A stretch of DNA of 64,000 nucleotides, taken from the NCBI GenBank assembly GCA_028351715.1, contig JAOMKM010000002.1, positions 42,515 to 106,514 of the forward strand, written 5' to 3'. This DNA comes from Methylophilaceae bacterium (GTDB taxonomy: Bacteria; Pseudomonadota; Gammaproteobacteria; Burkholderiales; Methylophilaceae). Below the pieces are notes generated by a model, which saw only the letters and a list, made by a program, of their open reading frames with translations, did not search any database and was not told the DNA's origin. The translations under genes and the position numbers were made by a program. This document shows, piece after piece, positions 10,389 to 20,476 of this stretch (positions are counted from its first letter, which is position 1; the number at the start of each line of letters is the position of its first letter).

Positions 10389-11328
10389 GCTAATGCTTAA
10401 AAAGTCACAGTATTCGCCTGTAAACGTAAAAAAAATTCTTTTTATAACCCTTTCAAATATTGGCGATGCAATTTTAACAACACCTACAATACAAGCGATA
10501 CATCTAAAGTATCCCAATGCTGTTATAGATATTGTCGGGGATGCTCGTTCAAGAATTATATTTCTACATTGTCCCTATATGGGAAAATTTTATGAAAAGA
10601 AAAAACAATCAGGTTGGTTAGGAGTTATTGCTCTCTTGAGAATTCTAAGACGCACAAATTATGATATTGCAATTGATTTAAGATCTGACGGGTTACTTTA
10701 TTTAATTAAAGCCAAATTCAAAATTTTTAAACTTCTAAATAAGTCAACACTATCTATGCATAGTGTAGAAAAGCACTTTTTCTCCTTAAAAGAAATTGTT
10801 AAGCCTACGATTCCTGGTTTAAAAATATGGTTGTCAAAAAAAGAGAAAATGAAAGCAAACAAATTACTTAAAGAATTTAAAAATAAAAAAATATTAGCAC
10901 TTGGACTGGGGGCAAATTATGATGGGAAAATATGGCCTACTTCATCATTTTTAGAACTAGCCAATCAGCTTGAGAAGTATTTTGATTTAATACTATTATT
11001 GGGTAGCAAAGAAGATAATAAGAGATCTTCTGTTTTCATTAAGAACTATTCTGGAGCTGTTATCGATTGTGCAGGCATTTATAGCATACTGGAAACAACA
11101 GCATTATTAGAAAGATCAACTTTTTTTGTTGGTAATGACTCTGGCTTGGGTCATATGGCAAGTGCAGTAAATACACCATCATTTACGGTATTTGGAATTG
11201 GTGAGCCTTGGAGGTATAGACCTTGGGGAAATAAAGCCTTATGGCACCAAGATTCAAATAATAATATTGGAGCTATACCTGGGTCACTTGTGGCTAATGT
11301 AATTATTAAGCAGTTAAAATTAGACTAA
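10378..11328 (+). CDS. Glycosyltransferase family 9 (heptosyltransferase-like)
   Basis: ILFITLSNIGDAILTTPTIQAI, ALGLGANYDGKIWP, FFVGNDSGLGHMASAVNTPSFTVFG. Confidence 0.87.
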   Translation: MLHRLMLKKSQYSPVNVKKILFITLSNIGDAILTTPTIQAIHLKYPNAVIDIVGDARSRIIFLHCPYMGKFYEKKKQSGWLGVIALLRILRRTNYDIAIDLRSDGLLYLIKAKFKIFKLLNKSTLSMHSVEKHFFSLKEIVKPTIPGLKIWLSKKEKMKANKLLKEFKNKKILALGLGANYDGKIWPTSSFLELANQLEKYFDLILLLGSKEDNKRSSVFIKNYSGAVIDCAGIYSILETTALLERSTFFVGNDSGLGHMASAVNTPSFTVFGIGEPWRYRPWGNKALWHQDSNNNIGAIPGSLVANVIIKQLKLD

Positions 11329-11338
11329 ATAAGGTTAT

Positions 11339-11812
11339 TTATATACTTTTTTTCCAGTCGCCAGATTTGCCTCCCTTTTTCCTGATTAAGCTAATATTCT
11401 GAATATTCATTCCTCGGTCCATTGCCTTGCACATATCGTAAATAGTCAATAAACCAACGGAAACTGCTGTTAATGACTCCATTTCCACTCCTGTCTGACC
11501 AGCACATATTGTGGTTGCAATACATTCAACCAATAAATCTTTTTCATGAATCTTAAATTCTATATCAATAGATGTTAAAGCAATTGGATGGCACATTGGA
11601 ATTAGGGAGGAAGTATTCTTCGCTGCTTGGATTGCAGCAATTTTCGCAACCGTTAAAACATCACCTTTTTTATGGCCTTGAGATTTTACAAGCACTAGAG
11701 TCTGACTACTCATGGTAATTTTACCAGAGGCAATAGCCAGTCTTTGTGTTATCTCTTTTTTAGAAATATTAACCATTTTTGCATTTCCATTTCCATCTAT
11801 ATGTGTGAGCAT
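11339..11812 (-). CDS. moaC: Cyclic pyranopterin monophosphate synthase
   Basis: KGDVLTVAKIAAIQAAKNTSSLIPMCHPIALTSIDIEF, GQTGVEMESLTAVSVGLLTIYDMCKA, GGKSGDW. Confidence 0.95.
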   Translation of the reverse strand: MLTHIDGNGNAKMVNISKKEITQRLAIASGKITMSSQTLVLVKSQGHKKGDVLTVAKIAAIQAAKNTSSLIPMCHPIALTSIDIEFKIHEKDLLVECIATTICAGQTGVEMESLTAVSVGLLTIYDMCKAMDRGMNIQNISLIRKKGGKSGDWKKSI

Positions 11813-11866
11813 CTAGTTTATCGCTTTATAATAAATACAATTACTATATTAACGACAATTAAAAAA

Positions 11867-13288
11867 ATGAAAAAGCTTTTATTATTGATTTATTTTTTAA
11901 GCCAAAATTTGATGGCTAATGATTTGCCAGATTTAGGTAGTTATACCGATAGTATTGTTAGCGATGTAGAGGAGGATAAAATCGCCAAACAAATTCTATA
12001 TCAGGTTAATCAAAGTCCTATTGTGGTCCGCGACGTTGAAATTGACGACTATCTTACAGGCTTAGGCCGTCGCTTAATGACTGGAACTTCGATTGCTCAT
12101 CGAAATATAGAATTCTTTATTTTAAATGATTCAACTATCAATGCATTTGCTATGTTGGGTGGCGTAATTGGTGTTCATACAGGTTTATTCTTAGCAGCCA
12201 ATACTGAATCTCAATTGGCTAGTGTATTAGGTCACGAGATTGCTCATCTTTCTCAGAAACATTTACCTCGAATTATTGCCAAACAACAGCGTGATAGTTA
12301 CAAATCATATCTTGCATTAGCATTTGCTTTGTTGTTATCCCGCTCAAACCCAGAGCTAGCATCTGCAACTCAGACCATAGCTAGCGCATCTGCAATTCAA
12401 AACACCCTTGATTTTACAAGAAAACATGAAAAAGAGGCAGATAGAGAGGGGCTTAAAATTTTAGATCGCGCAGGCTTTGATGTAAGAGCCTCTATTGAGT
12501 TTTTTAAAACTATGCAAAAAGGTAACCAATTTAGTGGGGGTACTGCCCCTGCATTCTTAAGGACTCATCCGATCACGAGTGATCGTATTAGCGATATTCA
12601 GGATCGATTAAGTGAATATCCATATAAACAAAGAATAGATTCCGATTATTTCTATTATGTTAAGGGAAAGATAAAAGCATTTCTTGAAGAAGAAAAAACT
12701 ATCATAACTATTCTTGAGAGAAATATTAAAAATAAAACATATATTAATGAAGCTGGAGAAAGATTTGGTTTAGCTTATGCATATTTACGTAACAACATGA
12801 TTCTTAAAGCAAGAAGTGAATTAGAGTATATAAAAAAAGAAAAGACACCTAATGCAATGTTGCTTAATTTAGAGGCAATTATTTTGGTTCAGGAGGGCAA
12901 GCAAAAGGAGGCTACTCAGCTTTATAAAAAAGGATTATTAATGTTTCCAAATCATCGAGCTTTTGTTTATGGTTTAGCCGAACACTATATTAGGTCATCC
13001 AAAATAACTATAGCAATAGATTTATTACAGGATTATTTATTAATCTATCCCAAAGACCCTAATCTTTATGAATTAATGGCAAAAGCACAGGCTGTTAAGG
13101 GAAAAGTTTTATTGCAACATGAGAATTTAGCCGAGGCATTTTATTATCGTTACAATATAAGAGAAGCAATTAGCCTTTTAGATCTTGCTGCGCGTGCACA
13201 GGATGGTAACTTTTATGAAAAGTCTCGAGTAGAATCAAGATTAAAAGAGTTAAAAAAAGAGTGGGAACAATTTAGTAAGGGATTATAA
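11867..13288 (+). CDS. bepA: M48-family periplasmic metalloprotease with TPR region (BepA/YfgC-like)
   Basis: Signal peptide MKKLLLLIYFLSQNLMA; zinc motif VLGHEIAHLSQKH; KHEKEADREGLKIL; C-terminal TPR-like repeats. Start placed at 11867 rather than the longer listed ORF start (11744), which overlaps moaC. Confidence 0.87.
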   Translation: MKKLLLLIYFLSQNLMANDLPDLGSYTDSIVSDVEEDKIAKQILYQVNQSPIVVRDVEIDDYLTGLGRRLMTGTSIAHRNIEFFILNDSTINAFAMLGGVIGVHTGLFLAANTESQLASVLGHEIAHLSQKHLPRIIAKQQRDSYKSYLALAFALLLSRSNPELASATQTIASASAIQNTLDFTRKHEKEADREGLKILDRAGFDVRASIEFFKTMQKGNQFSGGTAPAFLRTHPITSDRISDIQDRLSEYPYKQRIDSDYFYYVKGKIKAFLEEEKTIITILERNIKNKTYINEAGERFGLAYAYLRNNMILKARSELEYIKKEKTPNAMLLNLEAIILVQEGKQKEATQLYKKGLLMFPNHRAFVYGLAEHYIRSSKITIAIDLLQDYLLIYPKDPNLYELMAKAQAVKGKVLLQHENLAEAFYYRYNIREAISLLDLAARAQDGNFYEKSRVESRLKELKKEWEQFSKGL

Positions 13289-13389
13289 TAAGTAAAATAT
13301 ATTATACTAATATCTATAATTAATTATACATATTAAATTTTCCTCCATATACTTATCTTTCTTTTTAAATATTAGATAAGGAATTACTA

Positions 13390-13956
13390 ATGTCTTCATT
13401 AATAAATACGGAAGTTAAGCCATTTTCGGCAACAGCCTTTCATAATGGCAAAGAAGTTGAAGTAACTGAAGCGGACCTAAAGGGTAAATGGTCGGCTGTT
13501 GTTTTTTATCCTGCCGATTTTACATTTGTATGCCCAACAGAGCTTGGTGATATTGCAGATCATTATGACGAGCTTCAAAAAATAGGCGTTGAAGTTTATA
13601 CAGTTTCAACTGACACTCACTTCACTCATAAAGCATGGCATGATGCTTCTGATACGATTAAAAAAATAAAGTTTCCAATGATCGGAGATCCAACAGGAAC
13701 AATGACAAGAAACTTCGATGTAATGATCGAGGAAGCAGGATTAGCTCTTAGAGGTTCATTTATAATTAACCCTGAAGGTATTATAAAGACTGCAGAAGTA
13801 AATGATCTAGGTATTGGTCGATCAGCAACTGATCTTCTTAGAAAAATTCAAGCAGCTCAACACGTAGCAGCAAATCCAAACCAAGCCTGCCCTGCTTCAT
13901 GGAAACCAGGGGAAGAAGCACTTACTCCTTCATTAGACCTAGTTGGAAAAATTTAA
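13390..13956 (+). CDS. ahpC: Alkyl hydroperoxide reductase subunit C (peroxiredoxin)
   Basis: [16 protein letters not shown] peroxidatic Cys motif; C-terminal [13 protein letters not shown]. Confidence 0.96.
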   Translation: MSSLINTEVKPFSATAFHNGKEVEVTEADLKGKWSAVVFYPADFTFVCPTELGDIADHYDELQKIGVEVYTVSTDTHFTHKAWHDASDTIKKIKFPMIGDPTGTMTRNFDVMIEEAGLALRGSFIINPEGIIKTAEVNDLGIGRSATDLLRKIQAAQHVAANPNQACPASWKPGEEALTPSLDLVGKI

Positions 13957-13986
13957 ATAATTTATATTTTTTGATAAGAGGTAACG

Positions 13987-14112
13987 ATGAAAATAATTAA
14001 AAAATCCTACATTATTATAATTAATGATGAAGAGAAAAATATGGAAGAAGTTTGTGGTTTAGATAAAAAATGTCAGAAAAGATGGTTGGAAGCTCAATCA
14101 GATTGTATTTGA
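13987..14112 (+). CDS. Small ORF, 41 aa: MKIIKKSYIIIINDEEKNMEEVCGLDKKCQKRWLEAQSDCI
   Basis: Read directly (not in supplied track): AGAGG-type RBS 6-7 nt upstream of ATG, in the ahpC-ahpF gap, followed by a hairpin. Coding status unproven. Confidence 0.45.
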   Translation: MKIIKKSYIIIINDEEKNMEEVCGLDKKCQKRWLEAQSDCI

Positions 14113-14129
14113 ATTACAACTTAATGATG

Positions 14130-14151
14130 TTGGGCCAGAGCCTTGGCCCAA
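14130..14151 (+). terminator. Hairpin TTGGGCCA-GAGCCT-TGGCCCAA between small ORF and ahpF
   Basis: Perfect 8-bp GC-rich stem with 6-nt loop in an AT-rich genome. The following tract (TTCCTAATAATT) is only weakly U-rich, so it may be a terminator/attenuator or an mRNA-stability element. Confidence 0.55.
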
Positions 14152-14178
14152 TTCCTAATAATTATGGATTGATAGTAA

Positions 14179-15729
14179 ATGGCACTTGATACAAAAATAA
14201 AAGAACAATTAAATCAATACCTAACAAAAATTGAATCTGCAGTAGTTATAGACGCGTATGTCAATAAGGAAACTGCATCTACTTCAATGGTAGATTTACT
14301 GAAAGAATTATCAGTCATGTCTGACAAGGTATCATTGAATATTTTTGATGATAGTAATGAGCGAACTCCATCCTTTACAGTAAATAAACCTAATGAATCA
14401 TCTGGTATTCAGTTTGCAGGTATTCCTATGGGTCATGAATTCACATCGCTGGTATTAGCATTATTACAAGTTGGTGGCTATCCAGTGAAGATATCTGATG
14501 AACAGATTGAGCAAATAAAGAATATTGAAGGAGAATTTTTCTTTGAGACATATATTTCTTTAAGTTGCCATAATTGTCCTGACGTAGTTCAGGCACTTAA
14601 TGTTTTATCTTTATTAAATCCTGGGATCAGTCATTGCATGATTGATGGCGCATTATTTCAAGATGAAATAAATACTAAAAAGATTATGTCTGTTCCAACC
14701 ATACATTTAAACGGCAAGGAGTTTGGGCAGGGTCGAATGGACCTTGAGGAAATTATTAATAAAATTGATACAAAAGCTTCAGATAAAGCAGCTAAAAAAC
14801 TTTCAGCTATGAAATCTTTTGATATGCTTATTGTAGGCGGGGGTCCTGCAGGAGCATCAGCTGCTGTGTATGCTGCAAGAAAAGGTATTAGAACAGGTAT
14901 TGTTGCTGAACGCTTTGGTGGGCAGGTTATGGATACCCTTGGCATTGAAAATTTTATTTCAGTTAAGGCTACCGAAGGCCCAAAATTAGTGGCTGCACTA
15001 GAGGAGCATGTTAAAGAATATGAAGTTGATATTATTAACCTCCAGAAGGCTACAAAATTAGTTAAGAATGAGACTTCTCATTATGAAGTTGAACTTGAGA
15101 GCGGAGGAAGGCTTGAAAGCAAATCAATTATTATTGCTACAGGGGCAAGATGGAAAGAGCTGGGAGTTCCAGGCGAAAAAGAATATAAAGGTAAGGGGGT
15201 GGCTTACTGCCCTCATTGTGACGGACCATTATTTAAAGGAAAAAATGTTGCTGTAGTTGGTGGAGGTAATTCAGGAATAGAAGCAGCTATTGATTTGGCT
15301 GGTATAGTTGGTCATGTTACCGTCTTGGAGTTTGCCCCTGAATTGAAAGCTGACCAGGTATTAGTCGATAGATTAGAAACATTAAAAAATATTGATGTCT
15401 TCGTGAATGTTCAGACAAATGAGATATATGGTTCAGATAAAGTTACTCACTTAAGATATATGGAAAGAGCCTCCAAAGAAGAGAAGCAGCTAAATATAGA
15501 GGGAGTATTCATTCAGATTGGTTTAGTGCCGAATACTGATTGGGTAAATGGAACTGTAGATCTAAGTAAATACGGCGAAATTGAGGTTAATAATAATGGA
15601 GCAACATCATTACCAGGAGTATTTGCAGCTGGAGACGTAACTACAGTTCCTTATAAGCAGATTATTATTGCTATGGGAGAAGGTTCAAAAGCTGCGCTTG
15701 GAGCCTTTGATTACTTAATTCGTCATTAG
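14179..15729 (+). CDS. ahpF: Alkyl hydroperoxide reductase subunit F
   Basis: Thioredoxin-like N-domain with [18 protein letters not shown] motif [20 protein letters not shown], redox CPHCDGP, C-terminal [23 protein letters not shown]. Confidence 0.96.
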   Translation: MALDTKIKEQLNQYLTKIESAVVIDAYVNKETASTSMVDLLKELSVMSDKVSLNIFDDSNERTPSFTVNKPNESSGIQFAGIPMGHEFTSLVLALLQVGGYPVKISDEQIEQIKNIEGEFFFETYISLSCHNCPDVVQALNVLSLLNPGISHCMIDGALFQDEINTKKIMSVPTIHLNGKEFGQGRMDLEEIINKIDTKASDKAAKKLSAMKSFDMLIVGGGPAGASAAVYAARKGIRTGIVAERFGGQVMDTLGIENFISVKATEGPKLVAALEEHVKEYEVDIINLQKATKLVKNETSHYEVELESGGRLESKSIIIATGARWKELGVPGEKEYKGKGVAYCPHCDGPLFKGKNVAVVGGGNSGIEAAIDLAGIVGHVTVLEFAPELKADQVLVDRLETLKNIDVFVNVQTNEIYGSDKVTHLRYMERASKEEKQLNIEGVFIQIGLVPNTDWVNGTVDLSKYGEIEVNNNGATSLPGVFAAGDVTTVPYKQIIIAMGEGSKAALGAFDYLIRH

Positions 15730-16322
15730 ATAATCGAATTAATCAATTCCTTAAGTAAAGGAATTGTTATAGGCTTTTTCGTTTTTAAAGACCATTCATC
15801 GAGAGCATCTAATGTAGTAATTAAGGATGGTAAATCACGTTTCAAATGTTTCATACAATAAGTAAGAACATTATGATTAAGTGACATTCCCTTCTCTTTT
15901 GTATGATGTTCGAGAGCTAATAATTTTTCATTATCAGTTAACCCTTTTAATTGGTAAACAAGCCCCCAGCTTAGTCTACTAGAAAGATCCTCTCTTAATC
16001 CCATATAGGATGGAGAATTTGATCCTGTAAGTAACATTTTTTTGAGAGTAGCTTTGTGTTGATTATATAAGTTAAAGGTTTCAATTTGACGATCTTCGTT
16101 AAACTTATCAATGTCTTCAATTATAGTTATATTCTGATTAGAAAGAGCTTCACAAATATGAGATTTTCCACTACCTTCTTCTCCCCATAAATAAATAAAT
16201 TGATTATTATCAGAGTAAATAAAATTATTAATAGCTTCGAGGCATTCATAATTATTTCCGACCACAAAATTTTGTAGTGTTTTTTCTGCTGGAGGATGAA
16301 TATTTAGTAAAAGTTGGTCCAT
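15726..16322 (-). CDS. hda: DnaA regulatory inactivator Hda-like (DnaA AAA+ homologue)
   Basis: [74 protein letters not shown]. Confidence 0.85.
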   Translation of the reverse strand: MDQLLLNIHPPAEKTLQNFVVGNNYECLEAINNFIYSDNNQFIYLWGEEGSGKSHICEALSNQNITIIEDIDKFNEDRQIETFNLYNQHKATLKKMLLTGSNSPSYMGLREDLSSRLSWGLVYQLKGLTDNEKLLALEHHTKEKGMSLNHNVLTYCMKHLKRDLPSLITTLDALDEWSLKTKKPITIPLLKELINSII

Positions 16323-16416
16323 AAAGAGAGCTCTAAGATGAAAATAACTATTGGCTGTAAATTAAGTTAAAATTCTATTATACGTAATGTAAAAATTTAT
16401 TCAGAGGATAAATAAT

Positions 16417-17466
16417 TTGTCTCAAAAATCCAAAAAATTAAAATCTATTTCATATAAAGATGCAGGTGTCGATATTAAAGCAGGAGACCAGCTAGTTAAA
16501 AATATCAAGCCTTTTGCAAAAATGACTTCTAGAAAAGAAGTAATGGGTGGTTTAGGTGGGTTTGGTTCAATGTTTGAAATTCCTGAAAAATTTAATAGCC
16601 CAATATTGGTTTCAGGAACAGATGGTGTTGGTACAAAGTTAAAATTAGCGGTTGAACTTAACAATCATGAAACAATAGGACAAGATCTTGTCGCAATGTG
16701 TGTAAATGATATTTTAGTTCAAGGAGCAGAGCCTTTATTCTTTTTAGATTACTTTGCATGCGGGAGTTTAAAGGTATCGACAGCAACTACTGTAATTAAA
16801 GGTATAGCTGATGGATGTCTTCTTGCTGGGTGTTCATTAGTTGGAGGAGAAACAGCAGAAATGCCAGGTATGTATGCAGAAGGGGACTATGACTTGGCAG
16901 GGTTTTGTGTTGGAGCTGTTGAGAAAAATAATATTATAGATGGAGCTGATGTCTCACTCGGTGATTTAATTATTGGATTGGCTTCTTCAGGTGCACATTC
17001 AAATGGATATTCACTAATTAGAAAAATTATAGAAAAGGAAGATATTGATATTAATCAGGAATTTGATGGAAAAACATTAGCTGAAGTATTGATGAAGCCT
17101 ACTAAAATTTATGTCAAATCAATCCTGGAGCTTTTGGGTTCAGTGAAAGTTAATGCGATGGCACATATTACTGGTGGAGGTATAACAGAAAATATTCCTC
17201 GCATTCTACCAACTAATCTAAAAGCAATGTTGAATCGAAAGGCATGGGAATTACCGCGACTATTTAAGTGGCTTAAAGAAAATGGGAATCTTAGCGATCG
17301 TGAACTATACAGAACATTTAATTGCGGTATTGGCATGGCAATTGTTATTAATCCTCTGGATCAAGAACAAACATTAAAAATATTAAATGATTGTGGGGAA
17401 AAGCCTTTCTTGATAGGGGTTGTTACAAATCGAATAAGCGATGAGCCACAGACTGAAATTAACTAG
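16417..17466 (+). CDS. purM: Phosphoribosylformylglycinamidine cyclo-ligase
   Basis: [63 protein letters not shown] start. Confidence 0.96.
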   Translation: MSQKSKKLKSISYKDAGVDIKAGDQLVKNIKPFAKMTSRKEVMGGLGGFGSMFEIPEKFNSPILVSGTDGVGTKLKLAVELNNHETIGQDLVAMCVNDILVQGAEPLFFLDYFACGSLKVSTATTVIKGIADGCLLAGCSLVGGETAEMPGMYAEGDYDLAGFCVGAVEKNNIIDGADVSLGDLIIGLASSGAHSNGYSLIRKIIEKEDIDINQEFDGKTLAEVLMKPTKIYVKSILELLGSVKVNAMAHITGGGITENIPRILPTNLKAMLNRKAWELPRLFKWLKENGNLSDRELYRTFNCGIGMAIVINPLDQEQTLKILNDCGEKPFLIGVVTNRISDEPQTEIN

Positions 17467-18154
17467 ATTTTTATTCTTCCTCATTTTTTTCACTAAATTT
17501 ATTAGTGCTGCACAGGATTTTCCAGATCAATTCTATATGGAGTATGAATTAACTCAAGCAAAAAAAAATATTGGAAATATAACTGTTAAATATAAGTATA
17601 AAAATAAAAATTACTCATTAAATGCAATTACTGAAGGACAGGGAATATTAAGATTGCTTGGTAATAGAGAGCTATATAGTGAAGGGATAATCAACAGCAA
17701 AGGCTTTACACCAAAAATATTTATGTTAAAAAATATCAAGAAGCCAAGAAAGAATATTGTTGCAATATTTCAACCTTCTTCTAAAAAAATAGAGATTAAA
17801 TATAAAGATCAAACGTCACTTCTAGATTTAAAGCCTAGAAATTTAGATTTAGCTATTTATTTATATCAATTTAACTTTGAGAAGAGAAATCAGCCAGAAT
17901 ACAACTTCACTGTCTTAGATGGAAAAAAGATTCGTGATTATGGATATACGAAAATAAGAGATGAAATTATTGAAGTTAATGATAAGCCGATAGCTACAGA
18001 ACTTTATGAGGGTAAAATTGTTGCAAAAGAAAATTCAAAACATTATGTATGGATTTCTAAGGGTAAGTATCGAATTCCACTTAAATTAAAATTGATGACA
18101 AATTTTGGTGTAACAATTGAGCAAAGGATGGTTAAGACAAGTCTGCCATTGTAA
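17441..18154 (+). CDS. DUF3108 domain-containing periplasmic protein
   Basis: Signal peptide, then an [10 protein letters not shown]...[15 protein letters not shown]...W(I)[13 protein letters not shown] pattern. 26-nt overlap with purM. Confidence 0.7.
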   Translation: MSHRLKLTRFLFFLIFFTKFISAAQDFPDQFYMEYELTQAKKNIGNITVKYKYKNKNYSLNAITEGQGILRLLGNRELYSEGIINSKGFTPKIFMLKNIKKPRKNIVAIFQPSSKKIEIKYKDQTSLLDLKPRNLDLAIYLYQFNFEKRNQPEYNFTVLDGKKIRDYGYTKIRDEIIEVNDKPIATELYEGKIVAKENSKHYVWISKGKYRIPLKLKLMTNFGVTIEQRMVKTSLPL

Positions 18155-18159
18155 AATAA

Positions 18160-19218
18160 ATGAAATACTATTACTTAATTATTGCATTAACAATTTCTCT
18201 TTTAGCCCATTTATTTTTTTTTAGTAATATTCATTTTTCTTTTAATAATATAACATCTGACGAACATCTTTTTATTGAGATGATTCCTATACCAGCAAAT
18301 TCAATAAATAATGATTTAAAAAAAATTCATAAAATAAAAAATAATAAAAAACCAATGGAAAGTCAAAGCAAAGTAGAAGACCCCCCATCTAAAATTAGTG
18401 AAAGCTATTTAAAAGAAGAAATAAATAAAACTGAAATTTGTGAGCTTTGCCAGCCTGTTGAAGAAATAATTATTCCAGAAATAGAGAAAGCATATGGAAA
18501 TGAAATCCAATCAATTATGATGCAATACATAGTATTTCATGAATTGCCTCCGAATAAGGGAAATATTAATAACTTTACGTTATTTGGTGATAGAAAAAAT
18601 AAAAATGCTAATGTTAGCAATAGATCAGAGGTAGGGATTCTTAATATCGAATACGTTATCGATAAAAATAGTTACACCATTAAATATGAGGCAAAAGCCA
18701 ATGGTATTACATCATTGATTTATTCAAAATCATTAATTCAAAGAAGTGAAGGAGTGATTAACGAAGATGGAATACGGCCAAACTATTATCTCTATAAATA
18801 TGGAGATAAGCTGAAAAATGAGGCTTTTTTTGATTGGGATACTAAAAAGCTAAAGATTACTCGTCAAAATAAAGAAAATTTTTTTGATCTATCTAACGGG
18901 ACGCAGGACCAACTGAGCTTTATGTTTCAATTTATGTTTTTAAATCCCTTAGACAAAATGCAAATACCAATTACAAATGCAAAAATTTTTAAAACATATA
19001 ACTATCAATACATAAAAGAAGGGCAAATGAAGAGTAATATAGGAAATATAGATTATATTCACGTAGCAAAATTTAATTATCAGGATCCAGAAAGGATCGA
19101 TCTTTGGCTTGCAAAAGACTATGGGTTTCTTCCCTTTAAAGTATCAATAACCGATGAAGATCTAAGCACTATTACCCAAGATATATTTAAAATTCAAGTG
19201 GAAAAAAATGATGAATAA
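18160..19218 (+). CDS. DUF3108 domain protein with N-terminal membrane anchor and extended linker
   Basis: N-terminal TM helix and long charged linker (TonB-like layout), then a region matching the preceding ORF (RSEGVINEDGIRPNYYLYKYGDK...LWLAKDYGFLPFKVSI). Confidence 0.65.
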   Translation: MKYYYLIIALTISLLAHLFFFSNIHFSFNNITSDEHLFIEMIPIPANSINNDLKKIHKIKNNKKPMESQSKVEDPPSKISESYLKEEINKTEICELCQPVEEIIIPEIEKAYGNEIQSIMMQYIVFHELPPNKGNINNFTLFGDRKNKNANVSNRSEVGILNIEYVIDKNSYTIKYEAKANGITSLIYSKSLIQRSEGVINEDGIRPNYYLYKYGDKLKNEAFFDWDTKKLKITRQNKENFFDLSNGTQDQLSFMFQFMFLNPLDKMQIPITNAKIFKTYNYQYIKEGQMKSNIGNIDYIHVAKFNYQDPERIDLWLAKDYGFLPFKVSITDEDLSTITQDIFKIQVEKNDE

Positions 19219-20476
19219 ATTTGTTATATCAACATGTGCAGATATTTTGAAGGAAGTTTTTATTGGAAAAAATCCATCAGATGTTCATCTAAGTTATTTT
19301 TTTAAAAAAAATAGGAGTCTTGGTAGCCACGATAGATCAAATATTGCGGAAATATTTTATGGAGTTATAAGAAATAAAAGATATTTAGAAGAAATAGTTC
19401 AAGATGAAAACCCTAAAAAAATGATCTTAGTCTATTTAATGTTTATGTTAGGGAAAAGTGTACGTGAATTAACTCCCATACTTAATGATTTTGAAGTTGA
19501 ATGGCTACAAAATAAAAAATCAAATAAACAAATAATAAAAAGCTGGCCAGTTAAGTTAAGTCTTCCAGATTGGTTATGGGAAAAATTTATTAAGCAATTT
19601 TCAGAGAAAGATTTAATCATGTTAGCTCAAAGCTTGCTAGTGCCTGCTCAATTGAATCTTCGTGTTAATACACTAAAAGATATATCAAGAGACGAGGTGA
19701 TTAATGAACTGCAAAAATCATTTCCGGAACACGAGAAATTAATATTACCTACTATATATTCCCCAATAGGTATTTCTTTACCCAGAGGAACGGCTATTAA
19801 TAAGCATACATTATTCTTGGATGGTAATATTGAGGTTCAAGATGAAGGTAGCCAAATTCTCTCTTTCCTATTAAGTCCGCGACGTGGACAGATGGTTGCA
19901 GATTTTTGTGCAGGGGCAGGAGGTAAGTCATTGGCTATATCATCCATAATGAAAAATACAGGGCGTGTTTATGCATTTGATATCTCTGAAAGACGTTTGG
20001 CAAATTTAAAGCAAAGACTTAAGAGGTCTAGTGGATCTAATATTATGATGCAGAGAATAGCTAATGAAAATGATCTTAAGATAAAAAGACTAAAAGGAAA
20101 ATTTGATAGAGTTATGGTGGATGCACCATGCACTGGATTAGGCACCTTAAGAAGAAATCCAGATTTAAAGTGGCGTCAAAATCAAAAGTCACTATCTGAA
20201 CTTATTGTTAAGCAAGGAGCAATTCTTAGTTCTGCCTCAACATTATGTAAGAAAGGTGGTTACTTGGTTTATGCTACATGTAGCTTGCTTAATGATGAAA
20301 ATGAAATGATTGTTGAGAAATTTTTAGGCGAGCATAAAGACTTTGCTTCTATCTCTGCCAAAGCTGCTTTAGAGAAACAAGGTATAAAACTAGATTGTGG
20401 TAATTATTTGAAGCTTTTTCCTAATATACATAAAACAGATGGATTTTTTGGGGCTCTCTTAGAGAGAATTGATTAG
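19208..20476 (+). CDS. rsmB: RsmB/NOP-family 16S rRNA (cytosine-C5) methyltransferase
   Basis: VQDEGSQILSFLL, VADFCAGAGGKSLAIS, VMVDAPCTGLGTLRRNPDLKWR, YATCSLLNDENE. Confidence 0.85.
   Translation: MMNKFVISTCADILKEVFIGKNPSDVHLSYFFKKNRSLGSHDRSNIAEIFYGVIRNKRYLEEIVQDENPKKMILVYLMFMLGKSVRELTPILNDFEVEWLQNKKSNKQIIKSWPVKLSLPDWLWEKFIKQFSEKDLIMLAQSLLVPAQLNLRVNTLKDISRDEVINELQKSFPEHEKLILPTIYSPIGISLPRGTAINKHTLFLDGNIEVQDEGSQILSFLLSPRRGQMVADFCAGAGGKSLAISSIMKNTGRVYAFDISERRLANLKQRLKRSSGSNIMMQRIANENDLKIKRLKGKFDRVMVDAPCTGLGTLRRNPDLKWRQNQKSLSELIVKQGAILSSASTLCKKGGYLVYATCSLLNDENEMIVEKFLGEHKDFASISAKAALEKQGIKLDCGNYLKLFPNIHKTDGFFGALLERID

Noticed and set aside
11744-11866. N-terminal extension of the bepA-like ORF
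   Set aside because: It overlaps the moaC start on the other strand and precedes a clear signal peptide at ATG 11867.
15068-15256. 62-aa ORF within ahpF in another frame
   Set aside because: Fully inside ahpF, no independent RBS or domain.
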